Positions 1 to 11,245 of a stretch of DNA of 64,000 nucleotides are shown one piece after another; positions within the stretch are counted from its first letter, which is position 1; each line of letters starts with the position of its first letter. Under the pieces are notes generated by a model. It was not told where the DNA came from. It did not search any database and saw nothing but the letters and a program-made list of their open reading frames with translations. The stretch covers positions 42,354,001 through 42,418,000 of the forward strand of contig NC_071671.1 in NCBI RefSeq assembly GCF_028554725.1. Direction: 5' to 3'. The translations under genes were made by a program, and so were the position numbers. The DNA comes from Zeugodacus cucurbitae (Eukaryota; Arthropoda; Insecta; Diptera; Tephritidae).

Positions 1-2707
1 ACGGCACACTTACGGCCTTTTAAGTCGGCAGCGAGCAATCACATGCGCCAATTCAGACACAAAAGCCGGCTGGAAGTGATTTAACCAGCGCAACAACGAC
101 AACAATGTGAAGAACATTTAAAAAGATATCATGTTTTATTAAGGAATTAAAGTGCCTTACTGGCTTAGCTGCTGCGCCGACAGATATACATACCTATATA
201 CTCTAGACCAAGGCTCAACACTCAAACAGTACAAGTTTGCTTCTCATTGGTTGTTGTTGTGTTTTTTGTGTTGTGCTTTTTGGCATCCTCTTCGGCGTCT
301 GCGACTTTTGTGGGCGCTCTTAATGCTAACAAGGCATTATTGGCTTGTAAAGCGTATTTGCCATTTTGGAGCGATAACGAAGTTTAAAGACAAAACTGAA
401 AGAGGACGCAGAAGAAAGCAAAAGTGCAAACATGGAAAAACAACAATACAGCAAGAATGCGCGCAAAAAGTAGAAGAGAGCGTAGTCTGCAGAACCAGCA
501 AGTGGTGCGTGTGTTGTTGGGGTTGGGGCTGTTGGCGGTCTCCAAAACAAAATTAAGCAGTGAAAACTACGTCATTGCGATGACGGCAAAGTTTGCGCAA
601 ACTGTCGAAAGTGATAAGTGCAGAAAGAAGCCGCGTTGGTTGGCCATGGCAAGTGACTGGAAAGTTTGCTGCTCCTTCCACTTCTTCTTCATGCGCATGA
701 AGCAACCATTTTCCTTCTGTGTACATGTGTACAGCACACTTGTGTGAGTGCGGTAATAATTTTTCTGGTCAAACTTTGTAACTTTCTCTGTTGAGATTTT
801 TCACAATTTGTATTTTTCTTTCTCTCTTACTTTGCTTGTTGCCTCATGTGGCTGGTCGTAAATAAAAAGTTGTGTGTAATAAAATTGATAGTTTATGATC
901 TCTTGTGTATCTGCTTGTTCGCTTTCGACGTGTCTTCTTTTAATTTTACATTGTTTAAAGCGTTCGAAATGTATATGGGCTATAAAGTGCTGCCGTTTTG
1001 ATTGCTCACGAAGTGAGTTTTAAGGAGTTTTTATCGTCTTATCAGCGAGAAACTTTACATGTCTTCAGGCGAGGGAGTCACGAAAAAAATGTTATGACTA
1101 TATGAAGTATCTACAACTACCGTGATAATAGTCGTGTTCGATTCAAAACTTCTCGGATAACTCATTACAGTGGAACAAACCTATTTGATGGAGATCTCCT
1201 GACTCCAACTGCAGTCTTCCACTGAGCTCCATCGTTACATGCAAGACAAAATACATTTAAAAAGCTTCTGAAATCTGACTTTCGTTAATCCTTATGCGTC
1301 CAATCTTTGATTCAGACAGGACACCAAGGCTGTTATAGAAGGGTCATATTGAATGGACATATTTCCATGCCAATTCTTCAGAGGAGATGGTGTATAATAG
1401 CGCTCTACGCTTTACTCTATAGAGACACTCTCCTTTCCCACATCCGTCTCATAGCTATATTGTCGCTATATAGACTTTTGGATGACACTGATTTCCAACA
1501 AAATGGATCGAGGTATAATTGAAGATTTGGAGTATATCTGTTTCTTGCACAATTTTGATTTTGGTAGAACTCTCTTCCTAAGCATCTAATTTGCAAAATT
1601 AAAAAATAAATATCCTTTATTAGAAAATTACTAAATTATATTATAAAGTCACAAATGGCACTAATTTTCGCTAAAGAGAATCAAAGCAGCTGTTTCCCAT
1701 GATCCAAACGAAACGCCGCGGCGCAACTTTCAGTAATAAACTCAGCAACCAGCTTGTGTTCACAGCCTTCGTCACTTATTATATTTACTCAACTATGTAC
1801 TCGCTACTCACGAACGCGAAAGTATGCGATTTCGGCAGTGATGCCTACGCAGCTGTTCCATTATGCTGCCAAGCAATATTTACAAACGATTTGCAATGCA
1901 AATGAAATAATTATAAATTCTCGGCTTATTTACCCTTCTGCCACTTTGGGCGAGTAGAGCCCGCAATTAAAAGTAATTCCTAATGAAGATCAAATTAATA
2001 ATGACAGCGAAACGCAAGCGCGTAATCGCCAAAGCTACAAGTATATTTGTGTGTAGTGTATGCTACCGTACAAGTGTTTAAGTGGTTGTGTCATGGAAAA
2101 TAATTTTAAGCGAATATATGCAAGTAAATTTATTGCAAATCTACAAAATTAATGCAAACAAATTCGAAAACTAAATTTAGCACCTAATAAACGATACAGC
2201 ATGAAGAAAAGTAAACTGGAGAAGAAATGTTCTAAGTGTTAAAGTGTCAAATTATATCGAAAAATCTTATTAACAAGACGATACAAGGACAATTAAATAA
2301 GGCATAAGTCAACCGGAGAGAAAGCATCCATATAGTGGTCATCAACATAAACCCGATTTCATCCTACAAAAAAAACGAAAATTTTGGAAAAAAGACTATT
2401 TATTTCATATGAGAGTCTCCATTTCCTGTTATACACTTGACCCATGATATTTAAACTTCTTCAACCAGTGTGACTGTCTGTAATGAAACCCCTGTGGCAG
2501 TTATAACTTCCACATTTTAGAAACAGAAGGAACTCGCAACGAATCTAAGATTTAATATATAAAAACACGATGGCTGAGCCAGCACTTAATTAGTCCAATC
2601 CAAACTATCTTCTCCAAGTAGTCGCTGTAGATCCCAGTTTGTGAATTGCAGACAACTTCGCCTTATACGGAGCATCATCTCATTCGGATTGTACTTAAGC
2701 AGCGTTA
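1..2707. other. Unique non-coding sequence
   Basis: A+T-rich DNA with many stops in all frames. The reading frames present are short, of low complexity and match no family I recognise. I see no terminal repeats, tRNA or clear promoter. It is probably host intergenic or intronic DNA. Confidence 0.5.
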
Positions 2708-3136
2708 TACCCCTGACAGACGGGGCGTTAATTCGGATTAACTGCTTTAGTCGGGGTTAATTCGAGAGTTATCTTTGTTAACTCCGTTTGCTAACTCCCA
2801 TTTAATCCTCAAAATTTTAGAGAGTTATTGGGAGTTCGTGATATTTTCGTTGGCAACATTATTAAACATGGCCGTTTTTAACCGATTGTGAATGAAAATA
2901 TGCAATGCAATGTAATGTATATTTTTTTAGTAATTAGTGATTTTGTATTAATTGTGCGGCTAACAACCACAATATTTGCTTTCTACACAATTTTAGTTTT
3001 ACCAAAATGGAAATATTATTGCCAATCAGCTGTTTATGGGAGTTTATAACTCGCTTTGCTGCCGTTTGTCGCCTACATATTTGGAACTGATTAAAAGCGC
3101 ATTTAATCCGAATAATTTTGCCGTTTGTCTAGGCTA
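2708..3136. mobile_element. Harbinger-like MITE (429 bp)
   Basis: The ends are imperfect inverted repeats: the left begins TACCCCTGACAGACGG and the complement of the right begins TAGCCTAGACAAACGG. Both are followed by a second conserved block (ATTCGGATTAA). The flanks carry a 3-bp TTA duplication at 2705-2707 and 3137-3139. A TTA duplication is typical of PIF/Harbinger elements, so that superfamily is inferred. There is no coding capacity, so the element is non-autonomous. A hAT or other origin cannot be excluded because the duplication is so short. Confidence 0.6.
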
Positions 3137-3179
3137 TTAAACTATGTTGAGAACTGGTCTCAATGTTGCGCCTGTTATT

Positions 3180-3825
3180 TGGATTGAGCAACCACAACTC
3201 CAAATCGGTCTACTGTCACGCCCACAAAATGGCGAAAAACAGATAAACAAAATTTGGTACAAAGGACTCCAAATTCTCCAAATTCGTTTTTTTTAGCCAC
3301 TTTCTTATATAGTCCACAATGGAGGAAATCGGATTATAACCATGCCCACCTCCCATACAAAGGTTATGTTGAAAACTACTAAAAATGGCTTAATTCAGAA
3401 TTAAAATCGGTTTTCGGATTCGGTTTATAATATTTTCCTAGCAATCCAATTATATGTTTTGAAAATAGGTAAAATCAAAATCACGCCTACTTCCTATATA
3501 CCAGAACCTTGAGGTCGATCTGAATCGTTTACTTTACAATATACGAGTATGTATAAAGTAAGCACTAGAGAAGATATTTTGAAGAAATTCAGAGGGAACA
3601 TTTTTTTTCTAATAATATGTCTCCGTGAATGCGTGAAATCGGGTTATCACTTCAGCTAGATCCCATATACCTAAAATTAGGGTTTCCATCTTTCAATGGA
3701 CTTTATATCATATATATGACGATAATGTAGGTCAAATTGTGTGCTATATTAATAAAATGATATAAATAAATTGCGAGAGTGTAAAATATTCGGTTACACC
3801 TGAACTTTTGTCAGCAATTTCTGAT
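3180..3825 (-). repeat. HBR dispersed repeat, hairpin-end copy
   Basis: Reading the minus strand, this matches the copy at 58988-60117. The shared blocks include the region around 3330-3370 (equivalent to 9085-9125), the segment ending ATAAATTGCGAGAGTGTAAA and the degraded palindrome TTCGGTTACACCTGAA near 3803. The other end of the repeat is missing. It is noncoding and strongly diverged. Confidence 0.65.
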
Positions 3826-5130
3826 GTTCGCCAACAAAAGAGAAGAGTCACACCATCTAAGAGCTCTTTGTCTTAGAGAATACAAGACACTATAGCAACT
3901 TTCGTTTATGATAATACATTTCGGACCGTCCTCGTACATATGTATATATATATATATATTTAATTAATTTGCAATCAGTGCCAGTAAAATTGTGAAACGG
4001 CGCGAATATTATTTGTGATTGAATTTCAGCTTCCAGTAACTCGATTAGTTTGTATTTTCCGAAGTTGCTATATGAAAACATACCATACAGATGCAAAAAC
4101 ATGCTAATTAGCATATTTAATCAACTTATGAACAGTGATTTTAATTGCCATGAATTTTGACATATTCATGATTTGCCATCAAACACAAATTAACATTTGT
4201 TACAAAATCAAAGCGCAAACCAATTAAAAGTGCAAATAAAATTACCGGCAAAACAATGGCAATTAGTATGAAAAACTTCAGCATAGCTGAGTGTTAATTA
4301 AAATAAACAAATGAATCGTATTAGTCCCTCGCCCACGGCACTGACAATTGACAACCCCGAAATTGCCGTCAAGCGGCGAATGACACAGGCCCCCCCAAAT
4401 CCAGTTCATACAGTGATTATTAACAGAAATGCTAACCACTTTCAAATGTCACTCACTATTGACAACAAGTGCGGGGCACAAAAAAACTAGCTTTATAAAC
4501 ACCGCATATAAAAACCGCTTTTGGACGGCTGCGTCGCAATTTGCAATTTATTGAAGTACAATCCGTGAAAAGCCAGTGACAGCTAAGCAAATCTAACTAA
4601 ACATTTAATTGTCAATATACTTGGGAGCATACATAACTTGGCTGTGAACGCAGAAGTGGAAGGAAATTAAATCGGACAGCAATTCAGTGTCAACTGTCAA
4701 TCCAAATGAGGACGGCGCCGGTCAGTGGTTGTTAAGTGTCAATCAGTGACAGCGAAAAGCACACTAAAACTTGACAAACAGTATATCAAACCGGACTAAT
4801 TTGGTGGAAAGCCCGAAATAAGAATTTAAGAAATGCTGATTATCTCCTGATTCTAAATTATAAATATTATTCTTCCAACTAAGTGAGTGAAACCCAAGTC
4901 ATAGAAGAAGACAAATGCTTAAATTAATATCTTGTATATTACTGACAGATCTTCACTTTTTTTTCATGAAACCTCTATATTATGATTTTTGTCCCTTTTA
5001 TTTATCTTCTCACGTAAGGGCAAGTCACTTAACAACACTTAGAGGCAAACTGATTACAGATTTGAATTCAGCGCACCCAAATTAACTAAAATCAGTTGAT
5101 AAATTCAAAGAAGCAAATTGAGTGTTGGCC
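3826..5130. other. Unique non-coding sequence with TATA tract
   Basis: A TA microsatellite occupies about 3942-3959. The rest has no reading frame I recognise. The part around 4330-4800 is less A+T-rich and less repetitive than the rest and looks like host DNA. A possible core promoter in it is listed separately. Confidence 0.45.
4488..4545 (+). promoter_or_regulatory. Possible host core promoter
   Basis: Two TATA-like boxes (CTTTATAAAC at 4491-4500 and TATAAAAA at 4507-4514) precede a GC-richer stretch, which would put a start site near 4540. A leader-like region follows, with a 9-codon open frame starting at 4706. No downstream coding exon is recognisable in the window, so this rests on motif content alone. 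Confidence 0.22.
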
Positions 5131-5237
5131 TGTGTTATTTATATATATATAACCCCATATCTAACTCTTTTATTTCTTGGTGACACAAACAACCGTTATG
5201 TGAACAAAACTATAATACTCTGTGCAACATGTTGCGA
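5131..5237 (+). repeat. HBR repeat, box-end fragment
   Basis: The segment contains the blocks for 'ataaccc(c/t)atatctaactc', 'caaccgttatgtg', 'aaaactataatactct' and a final GTTGCGAGA, matching 60010-60110. It abuts the 3' end of a Jockey-type relic at about 5238. The hairpin end is absent. Confidence 0.7.
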
Positions 5238-5799
5238 GAACTAGATAAGCTCAACCAATTGATTGATTTGTTTTGGTGAAATGCCGCTCTTTAGTATGCA
5301 GGCATATCTCTTCTTTTTAAACGTTTTTGATTGCAGGAATTTACCACGACATTAGCCAATGGGTTTAGATGTTCAAGAAGTTTAGAAATATATTTATTTC
5401 TTCTATCCTCTATCTCGTTCTTCTGATATGAAATCTGCTACTTTAACTGTTAATTTCCTGTTTCTTAATTTTGACTTCAAAGTTTTATGCAAATCGTAAG
5501 GTAAAACATTTTTGAAATCCATAAAAGACCTAATCGAACTCCTGAGCTACATTTAGAAACATAGCTGAACAGTACTCCCTAATTCTATTTACCATGTTGG
5601 TGGAAAGGAGACATTTTTGAAAGTAAAACTTTTTCGAATATTTTGGAAAGACAGGGTAAGAGACTTATTGGTCTGTAGGAAGACGGTTGTGTTAAGTCTT
5701 TCCCAGGTTTATCTATCATGATGATCTGCGACTTTTTCCACGAAATTGAATAATACCCGAACCCAAGAATTGCATTAAAGAGCAAGGAGAGCACTATTA

Positions 5800-7108
5800 T
5801 AACGGGTGATTTTTTTGAGGTTAGGATTTTCATGCATTAGTATTTGACAGATCACGTGGGATTTCAGACATGGTGTCAAAGAGAAAGATGCTCAGTATGC
5901 TTTGACATTTCATCATGAATAGACTTACTAACGAGCAACGCTTGCAAATCATTGAATTTTATTACCAAAATCAGTGTTCGGTTCGAAATGTGTTTCGCGC
6001 TTTACGTCCGATTTATGGTCTACATAATCGACCAAGTGAGCAAACAATTAATGCGATTGTGACCAAGTTTCGCACTCAGTTTACTTTATTGGACATTAAA
6101 CCAACCACACGAATGCGTACAGTGCGTACAGAAGAGAATATTGCGTCTGTTTCTGAGAGTGTGGCTGAAGACCGTGAAATGTCGATTCGTCGCCGTTCGC
6201 AGCAATTGGGTTTGTGTTATTCGACCACATGGAAGATTTTACGCAAAGATCTTGGTGTAAAACCGTATAAAATACAGCTCGTGCAAGAACTGAAGCCGAA
6301 CGATCTGCCACAACGTCGAATTTTCAGTGAATGGGCCCTAGAAAAGTTGGCAGAAAATCCGCTTTTTTATCGACAAATTTTGTTCAGCGATGAGGCTCAT
6401 TTCTGGTTGAATGGCTACGTAAATAAGCAAAATTGCCGCATTTGGGGTGAAGAGCAACCAGAAGCCGTTCAAGAACTGCCCATGCATCCCGAAAAATGCA
6501 CTGTTTGGTGTGGTTTGTACGCTGGTGGAATCATTGGACCGTATTTTTTCAAAGATGCTGTTGGACGCAACGTTACGGTGAATGGCGATCGCTATCGTTC
6601 GATGCTAACAAACTTTTTGTTGCCAAAAATGGAAGAACTGAACTTGGTTGACATGTGGTTTCAACAAGATGGCGCTACATGCCACACAGCTCGCGATTCT
6701 ATGGCCATTTTGAGGGAAAACTTCGGAGAACAATTCATCTCAAGAAATGGACCCGTAAGTTGGCCACCAAGATCATGCGATTTAACGCCTTTAGACTATT
6801 TTTTGTGGGGCTACGTCAAGTCTAAAGTCTACAGAAATAAGCCAGCAACTATTCCAGCTTTGGAAGACAACATTTCCGAAGAAATTCGGGCTATTCCGGC
6901 CGAAATGCTCGAAAAAGTTGCCCAAAATTGGACTTTCCGAATGGACCACCTAAGACGCAGCCGCGGTCAACATTTAAATGAAATTATCTTCAAAAAGTAA
7001 ATGTCATGAACCAATCTAACGTTTCAAATAAAGAACCGATGAGATTTTGCAAATTTTATGCGTTTTTTTTTTTAAAAAGTTATCAAGCTCTTAAAAAATC
7101 ACCCTTTA
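5800..7108 (+). mobile_element. Mariner-type transposon, apparently complete
   Basis: The terminal inverted repeats start AACGGGTGATTTTTT or the like: left TA-ACGGGTGATTTTTT, right complement TA-AAGGGTGATTTTTT. They diverge after about 15 bp. The element lies between TA dinucleotides at 5800-5801 and 7107-7108, as expected for Tc1/mariner integration. Removing it and one TA rejoins the Jockey-type relic in register with the intact LINE near 51855, which proves the insertion site. The single reading frame is unbroken, so this is the youngest-looking DNA transposon in the window. Confidence 0.93.
5915..7000 (+). CDS. Mariner-family transposase, 361 aa, intact
   Basis: This enzyme cuts and re-inserts the element at TA sites in nuclear DNA. 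Residues 1-60 form an N-terminal helix-turn-helix (a typical NEQRLQIIEFYYQN start with a paired-like recognition segment), and a second one lies at about 85-112. The RNase H-like catalytic core shows D159 (ILFSDEAHFW), D252 (WFQQDGATCHTA) and D289 (WPPRSCDLTPLDYFLWGYVK). There are 36 residues between the second and third aspartates, so this is not a canonical DD34D mariner but a relative with a longer spacing. The ATG at 5915 is the first in frame, about 115 bp inside the left end. No frameshift or stop is seen, and the C-terminus (NEIIFKK) sits about 105 bp from the right end. Length fits the family (about 340-360). Activity is not shown by sequence alone. Confidence 0.93.
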   Translation: MNRLTNEQRLQIIEFYYQNQCSVRNVFRALRPIYGLHNRPSEQTINAIVTKFRTQFTLLDIKPTTRMRTVRTEENIASVSESVAEDREMSIRRRSQQLGLCYSTTWKILRKDLGVKPYKIQLVQELKPNDLPQRRIFSEWALEKLAENPLFYRQILFSDEAHFWLNGYVNKQNCRIWGEEQPEAVQELPMHPEKCTVWCGLYAGGIIGPYFFKDAVGRNVTVNGDRYRSMLTNFLLPKMEELNLVDMWFQQDGATCHTARDSMAILRENFGEQFISRNGPVSWPPRSCDLTPLDYFLWGYVKSKVYRNKPATIPALEDNISEEIRAIPAEMLEKVAQNWTFRMDHLRRSRGQHLNEIIFKK

Positions 7109-7420
7109 GCAACATTTGCTAACTCAATTAACATTTTTGGAGTAATATTATCGTGTCCTGAAGCGGATTTTTCGGATTTAACTCTTTTATGGTTCTAGTA
7201 ACTTCAGAAGTAGAAGTCCTAATAGACACGCTTGACTCGTTAGCGGTATTGGGCAAAGTTGACAACTTAAAGTTGTTCTTTGGGCAAGAATCTCACACAA
7301 ACAACATTTTATTATTGTATTATGTGATGGAAATCTATACAGTATATTATCTACTTTCGAGTCATGCGAAAATGAGGGCCGATTGCGATAATTACCAAAC
7401 CTAAGCTATCTCTGAGGTTC

Positions 7421-7833
7421 TATGCTCCATCCACGAACTATGGGGAAATGAGAAATGTTTCTTTGGCCGAAATAATAATATTAAGAGAAATGACAATTGA
7501 AAGAAATAAAAGCTAAAATAAGCTTAGACAATCGGCGCATCAAGTTCCAATATAGCCATTACAAGGAAGTAAGAGGAGTTATGAAACTGACTATACCAGT
7601 GTGGCACTTTCAAATTATGGTTGAAAATTGTCAATTTGGCATTAAAAACAAATATTTTTTTACCTAAAAGTACGACACTTTTCAAAAAACGCAGATCATT
7701 GTATAGGAAATATCTTCGACTTCAATTACTTTTTTCAATTTTTTTGTTTAAGCTACCCATTCGATCGGAATCATGTCAGCAGTTGGGGAACTTTTTTTAG
7801 GCACTTGCGAAGACAGCGCATAACTCCGTTGTT
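7421..7833. other. Non-coding, unrecognised
   Basis: A+T-rich sequence between the Jockey-type relic and the next HBR copy. I see nothing assignable in it. Confidence 0.45.
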
Positions 7834-7934
7834 ACACTCTCGCAACAAAAGTTGCTAAGAGAGTATTATAGTTTTGTTCACATAACAGTTGTTTGTAAGT
7901 CATAAAACTAAACGAGTTAGATATAGGGTTATAT

Positions 7935-8707
7935 CAGTGGCGGATCCACATCCTCTAAACTCAGAGAAAAATATATGTTTGTTGATATGGGTTTGGAATG
8001 AGGTTATTGATACAAAAAAATCACATCAAATTATAAGCAATTATATTAAAATTTTTGTTGTTATTCATATAATTCGAACTTTCTCTACATTTGTACAAGC
8101 AGTATCGCCGAAGCTCAGTGATTAATTGAGGATTATACGGGATCTCACATTCCATGTTATATTTTCCTTGGTTTTGAAAGAATTTTTCTAGTATTTCATC
8201 AACTGACAGATCAATATCCCTATGAATATTCTTTGATGCTAGACAATTAAGCCTATCTTGACCTGTCGTATTTCGTAAATAGGTTTTAATTCTCTTTGAA
8301 CTTGAAAAACTTCTTTCCGGTGATGCTATTGAAATAGGCAATAACGTCAATATGCGTAAAATCTTGAAAACATTCCCAAAAGACGTTTCACTGCTTTGTT
8401 CACTGCTTCTAAAGCTTCGAGAGCATTCCGAAAATGCTTGCCTGAAGTTTGCTGTTTCCACATTTTCACCTCAGCAAGAAAGTTTTGTTCTGAACAGTTG
8501 ATCACCCTTTCATAAAATATATCTCGAGCTTTTTTAGCGTCAAATTCGTACTTTGAGAAAAATACACAAAAAAAAAAGAAAACAAAACGTGTCCTATAAT
8601 AACTGAATTTTCGCGAAGGAACTGCTATATTAAAAATACGTTGAGTAATAAAACTTTTCGTAAACCCCCTCCCCCAAAAAAAAAAAAATGTTCTGGATCC
8701 GCCACTG
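7935..8707 (-). mobile_element. hAT transposon, internally deleted (773 bp)
   Basis: Perfect 14-bp terminal inverted repeats CAGTGGCGGATCCA are flanked by the 8-bp duplication GGTTATAT (7927-7934 and 8708-8715). The 8-bp duplication and CAGTG start are hallmarks of hAT elements. Inside is only the C-terminal part of a transposase, so the copy is non-autonomous. It is inserted in the HBR block GATATAGGGTTATATATA, which is contiguous in the copy at 60010. Confidence 0.92.
8021..8461 (-). pseudogene. hAT transposase C-terminal fragment
   Basis: The fragment contains the hAT dimerisation domain: ILTLLPISIASPERSFSS, KRIKTYLRNTTGQDRL, and the LA...IHRDIDLS segment ending in the DEILEKF helix. In hAT enzymes this region holds the protein dimer together and contributes the last part of the catalytic fold; the earlier catalytic residues are absent here. 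The resemblance is to the ZMYM/TTF-associated hAT group. Upstream (8462-8560) transposase-like sequence continues in other frames, indicating frameshifts. The frame is open for 146 codons but represents only a C-terminal remnant of a protein usually several hundred residues long. Confidence 0.85.
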
Positions 8708-9438
8708 GGTTATATATATCAAAATGATCAGAATGACGAGACGAGTTGATTTGAGTAAAAATTGAGATATCTTAACGCAACTTGTAACACGTATTCCCTG
8801 GCACCCTGAGGAGGTTGCTTTCGAAGATGGTCATAATGAAAAACCAAAAACCTATAAAGTGTCATAACTAAGCTATAAATAAAGTTATAAAAGTAGAATT
8901 TGGAATAACGGATCGCATTAGGATGGAGCATATTTGGATGTAATTTTTTTGGGGAAATGGGCGTGGCCTCGCCCCCAAATTGGTTCATTGTATATATATC
9001 GCAAACCAATAAAACTATATAAACCAAACTTTCTGCAGTCGGTTTTCTTACGTACCCCACCACACACCATGAAAACAGTTGAAATCGGATAATAACCACG
9101 CCCATCTCCCATACAAAGGTTAGGTTGAAAATTACTAAAAGTGAGTTAACTCACTAACGAAAAACGTCAGAAACACTAAATTATACAGAAGAAATAGCAA
9201 AAAGAAGTTGCACTCAGATCTTTTTACAAAATAAAAAATGGGCGTGGCATCGCCCACTTATGGGTCAAAAACCATATCTCAGGAACTACTGGACCGATTT
9301 CAATGAAATTTGGTATATAATATTTTCTTTACACCCTGACAACACGGATGAAAAATGGGCGAAATCGGTTCACAAGCACGCCAACTTCCCACATAACTCA
9401 ATTTTGAATTCCATCTGATTCATTCACTTTATAATATA

Positions 9439-11104
9439 CTAGAAGACCCGGCCACACGTTTTTGTGGTTAAGGTATACATTAAATTAAGTTGGTCCAATC
9501 TTGTCTTCGGCGACGATATTGATTACTTGAGGTTGATTTATGTTACGCAGCATGATGACAACTCACCTACTTTTAATTGAGTGACGATAGTACAGGCAAT
9601 TTTAAATAGTTTGGGATAATTGACTGCGTCATCCTGGTTTGTAGCTGTGTCAACTCTCTTGGACCGAAATTCTAAATTGTCGCATTAAGATCGTCGGTAT
9701 CTTTTTTTTACCACCAATATAGGTCATTCAACCAGTCATTTATGGTTATCATATTGAGGTTTCATATCAGGAAAACTTTTCTTTCGAGTCAATGAAGTGA
9801 CAGAAATCTGTTGGAAATGCTATTAATCCATCGAGGTGTCAACTGCCAACTAGTTCTACAATCGCAATTTGGTATTGTTGCAAAAACACTCATATGTTAG
9901 TTGCTAATTGGCGATTCTTTATGTGTCGCCACAAATTAAATGATTTTAGGCATGCGATCACCTGGTAACAGAATCCCGGTTCTACCAAAAACGTTCATCG
10001 ACAATCAAGATCTATTAAAGTCCTGTGCAGTACCTCCAGCGACTTCTTTAATATTTGGAAAATCTTCGTTATAGCGCTATTTTTGGCGATTTTGCCGACT
10101 GGTGTTTCGTTCATTTGCAATTTAGGAATAATTTCAAGGCCGGCACATTCGGCTTTGTTTGCTTACTAACAGTTCCAAATTGGTAGTGAAAATGAGTGAA
10201 ATTGGTCCTGGAATTACGTCAGCCCTCATATACTATATATGATGATTTTCGTTATTCTATTAAACTTTATGCCGAATTTATAGGTAAATTTGTGAGTTAT
10301 CTTAATAAAATTACATCAATAAATTGCAAGAGTATGAAATGTTCGGTTGGACCCGAACTTAACCTTTCCTTATTTGTTACAAATTGTTTTGGACTATCGA
10401 CACAAGCTTATGCAATTGAACAATAACAGAAATATTTTAACAAAGCAACAATGACAACCTTCAAAATATTATTTTTTTGTTTTCTCTTTTTATATTTTTC
10501 TTGTCAACTCGAATAAAATTCTCTTATTATCATCCTCGCAATTTTTCCATATTTACTCACTTTCTAATCTTTTTCTGGCTCAGTGCCTGAGTGACGCCTA
10601 CAACTCTACAACGCATAGTTAGCCGCCGAGCGGATATTTTTCAAAATTTTTAACTCGTGATATCTTTTGAATGGAATGTCCAAATCTAATAATTCAAAAA
10701 GTTATATAAAGGTTTTGAAGCGATCTTAAACAATAAATCATTTATTTCGATAAGGATTAATACTAAGGTACAAATAAAGAGCCATTTCAAGTAGTGGTAT
10801 TTTAATTAATTTTTTTATATAAAATCGCTCATTGTGAGTTAGTACATCACGTTGTTATATCTTCAATCATTTTCGCAGCATTCGCGATTAAAGAAAGCTT
10901 TTTGGTATTTTTTTACATTATTGAAGTTTTGGTAAGGAAACCTATTTTTTTTTTTAAACTAAATATAGCCTTTGTCACTCAGGGATAGTATAGCTTTCCA
11001 ACGGTGAAAGAATTTTTCAAATCGGTTCAGTAGTTTCGGAGCCTATTCGAGACAAACAAACAAAAAATCAAACCTTTCCTCTTTATAATATTAGTATACA
11101 TAGA
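9439..11104 (-). mobile_element. Helitron A, degenerate
   Basis: On the minus strand it starts with TC (complement of 11103-11104) followed by a TATACTAATATTATAAAG-type end. It finishes in CTAG (9439-9442) preceded by GTGTGGCCGGGTCTT, both typical Helitron termini, with no target duplication. It is inserted into HBR between the CTTTATAAT and CATAAGG blocks. The 3' part (9445-9720) matches the end of a Helitron helicase gene, and 9990-10100 matches the LLAGD helicase region of the copies at 43112-43390 and 60660-60780. An HBR hairpin-end fragment lies inside at about 10205-10375. Confidence 0.82.
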
Positions 11105-11245
11105 TACATAAGGAATTACCCAATCTTCTATATATAGACTTACTTTGGTTGTTCTAGTTGACTTTATGCCGAACACGTGAATCGTGTCTGTTTTTTTAAT
11201 AACATTAAATAAATAAATTACAATGTTCGATTACACTGGATTGTT

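Larger units (their letters stand above)
5238..7420 (-). pseudogene. Jockey-type LINE relic, interrupted by mariner
   Basis: On the minus strand this is a decayed copy of the LINE at 49646-53240. Residues SWKKSQIIMI and SYRPISLLPCLSKIFEKVL are legible around 5650-5760, and KELNPK with the AGHDK-equivalent region lies at 7130-7180. Further 5', the CPKN region lies at about 7270-7290. The fingers and palm of the reverse transcriptase are represented, but the segment carrying the FADD catalytic motif is deleted: the sequence jumps from about LDVAQAFD to the thumb and then to the C-terminal region (5330-5400). The 3' untranslated region runs to about 5240. A mariner at 5800-7108 splits it at a TA. 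The 5' limit is uncertain because similarity fades after 7300. Confidence 0.8.
7834..11245 (-). repeat. HBR repeat copy split by hAT and Helitron
   Basis: The copy begins at its box end (ACTCTCGCAACAAAAGTTG) and runs through the AACGAGTTAGATATAGGG block, the GGGCGTGGC-rich middle and the CTTTATAATAT region. It ends with a degraded hairpin end near 11220-11240 (AATAAATTACAATGTTCG). A hAT element at 7935-8707 and a Helitron at 9439-11104 interrupt it, so the native repeat is only about 1 kb. A 125-codon open frame (8728-9105, minus) matches the frame at 59526-59981. Confidence 0.82.

Noticed and set aside
152..747. Overlapping open frames of 107-134 codons near the start of the window
   Set aside because: Low complexity, overlapping in different frames and no domain. 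They look like chance frames in less A+T-rich DNA.
1130..1150. Possible tRNA B-box (GTTCGATTC)
   Set aside because: No matching A-box or cloverleaf arms can be drawn around it.
7189..7404. Plus-strand 71-codon frame
   Set aside because: It is the antisense of the Jockey-type relic; the minus strand carries the real homology.
8640..8690. A-run as a LINE or retrogene tail
   Set aside because: It lies inside the hAT element just within its right terminal repeat and has no duplication of its own.
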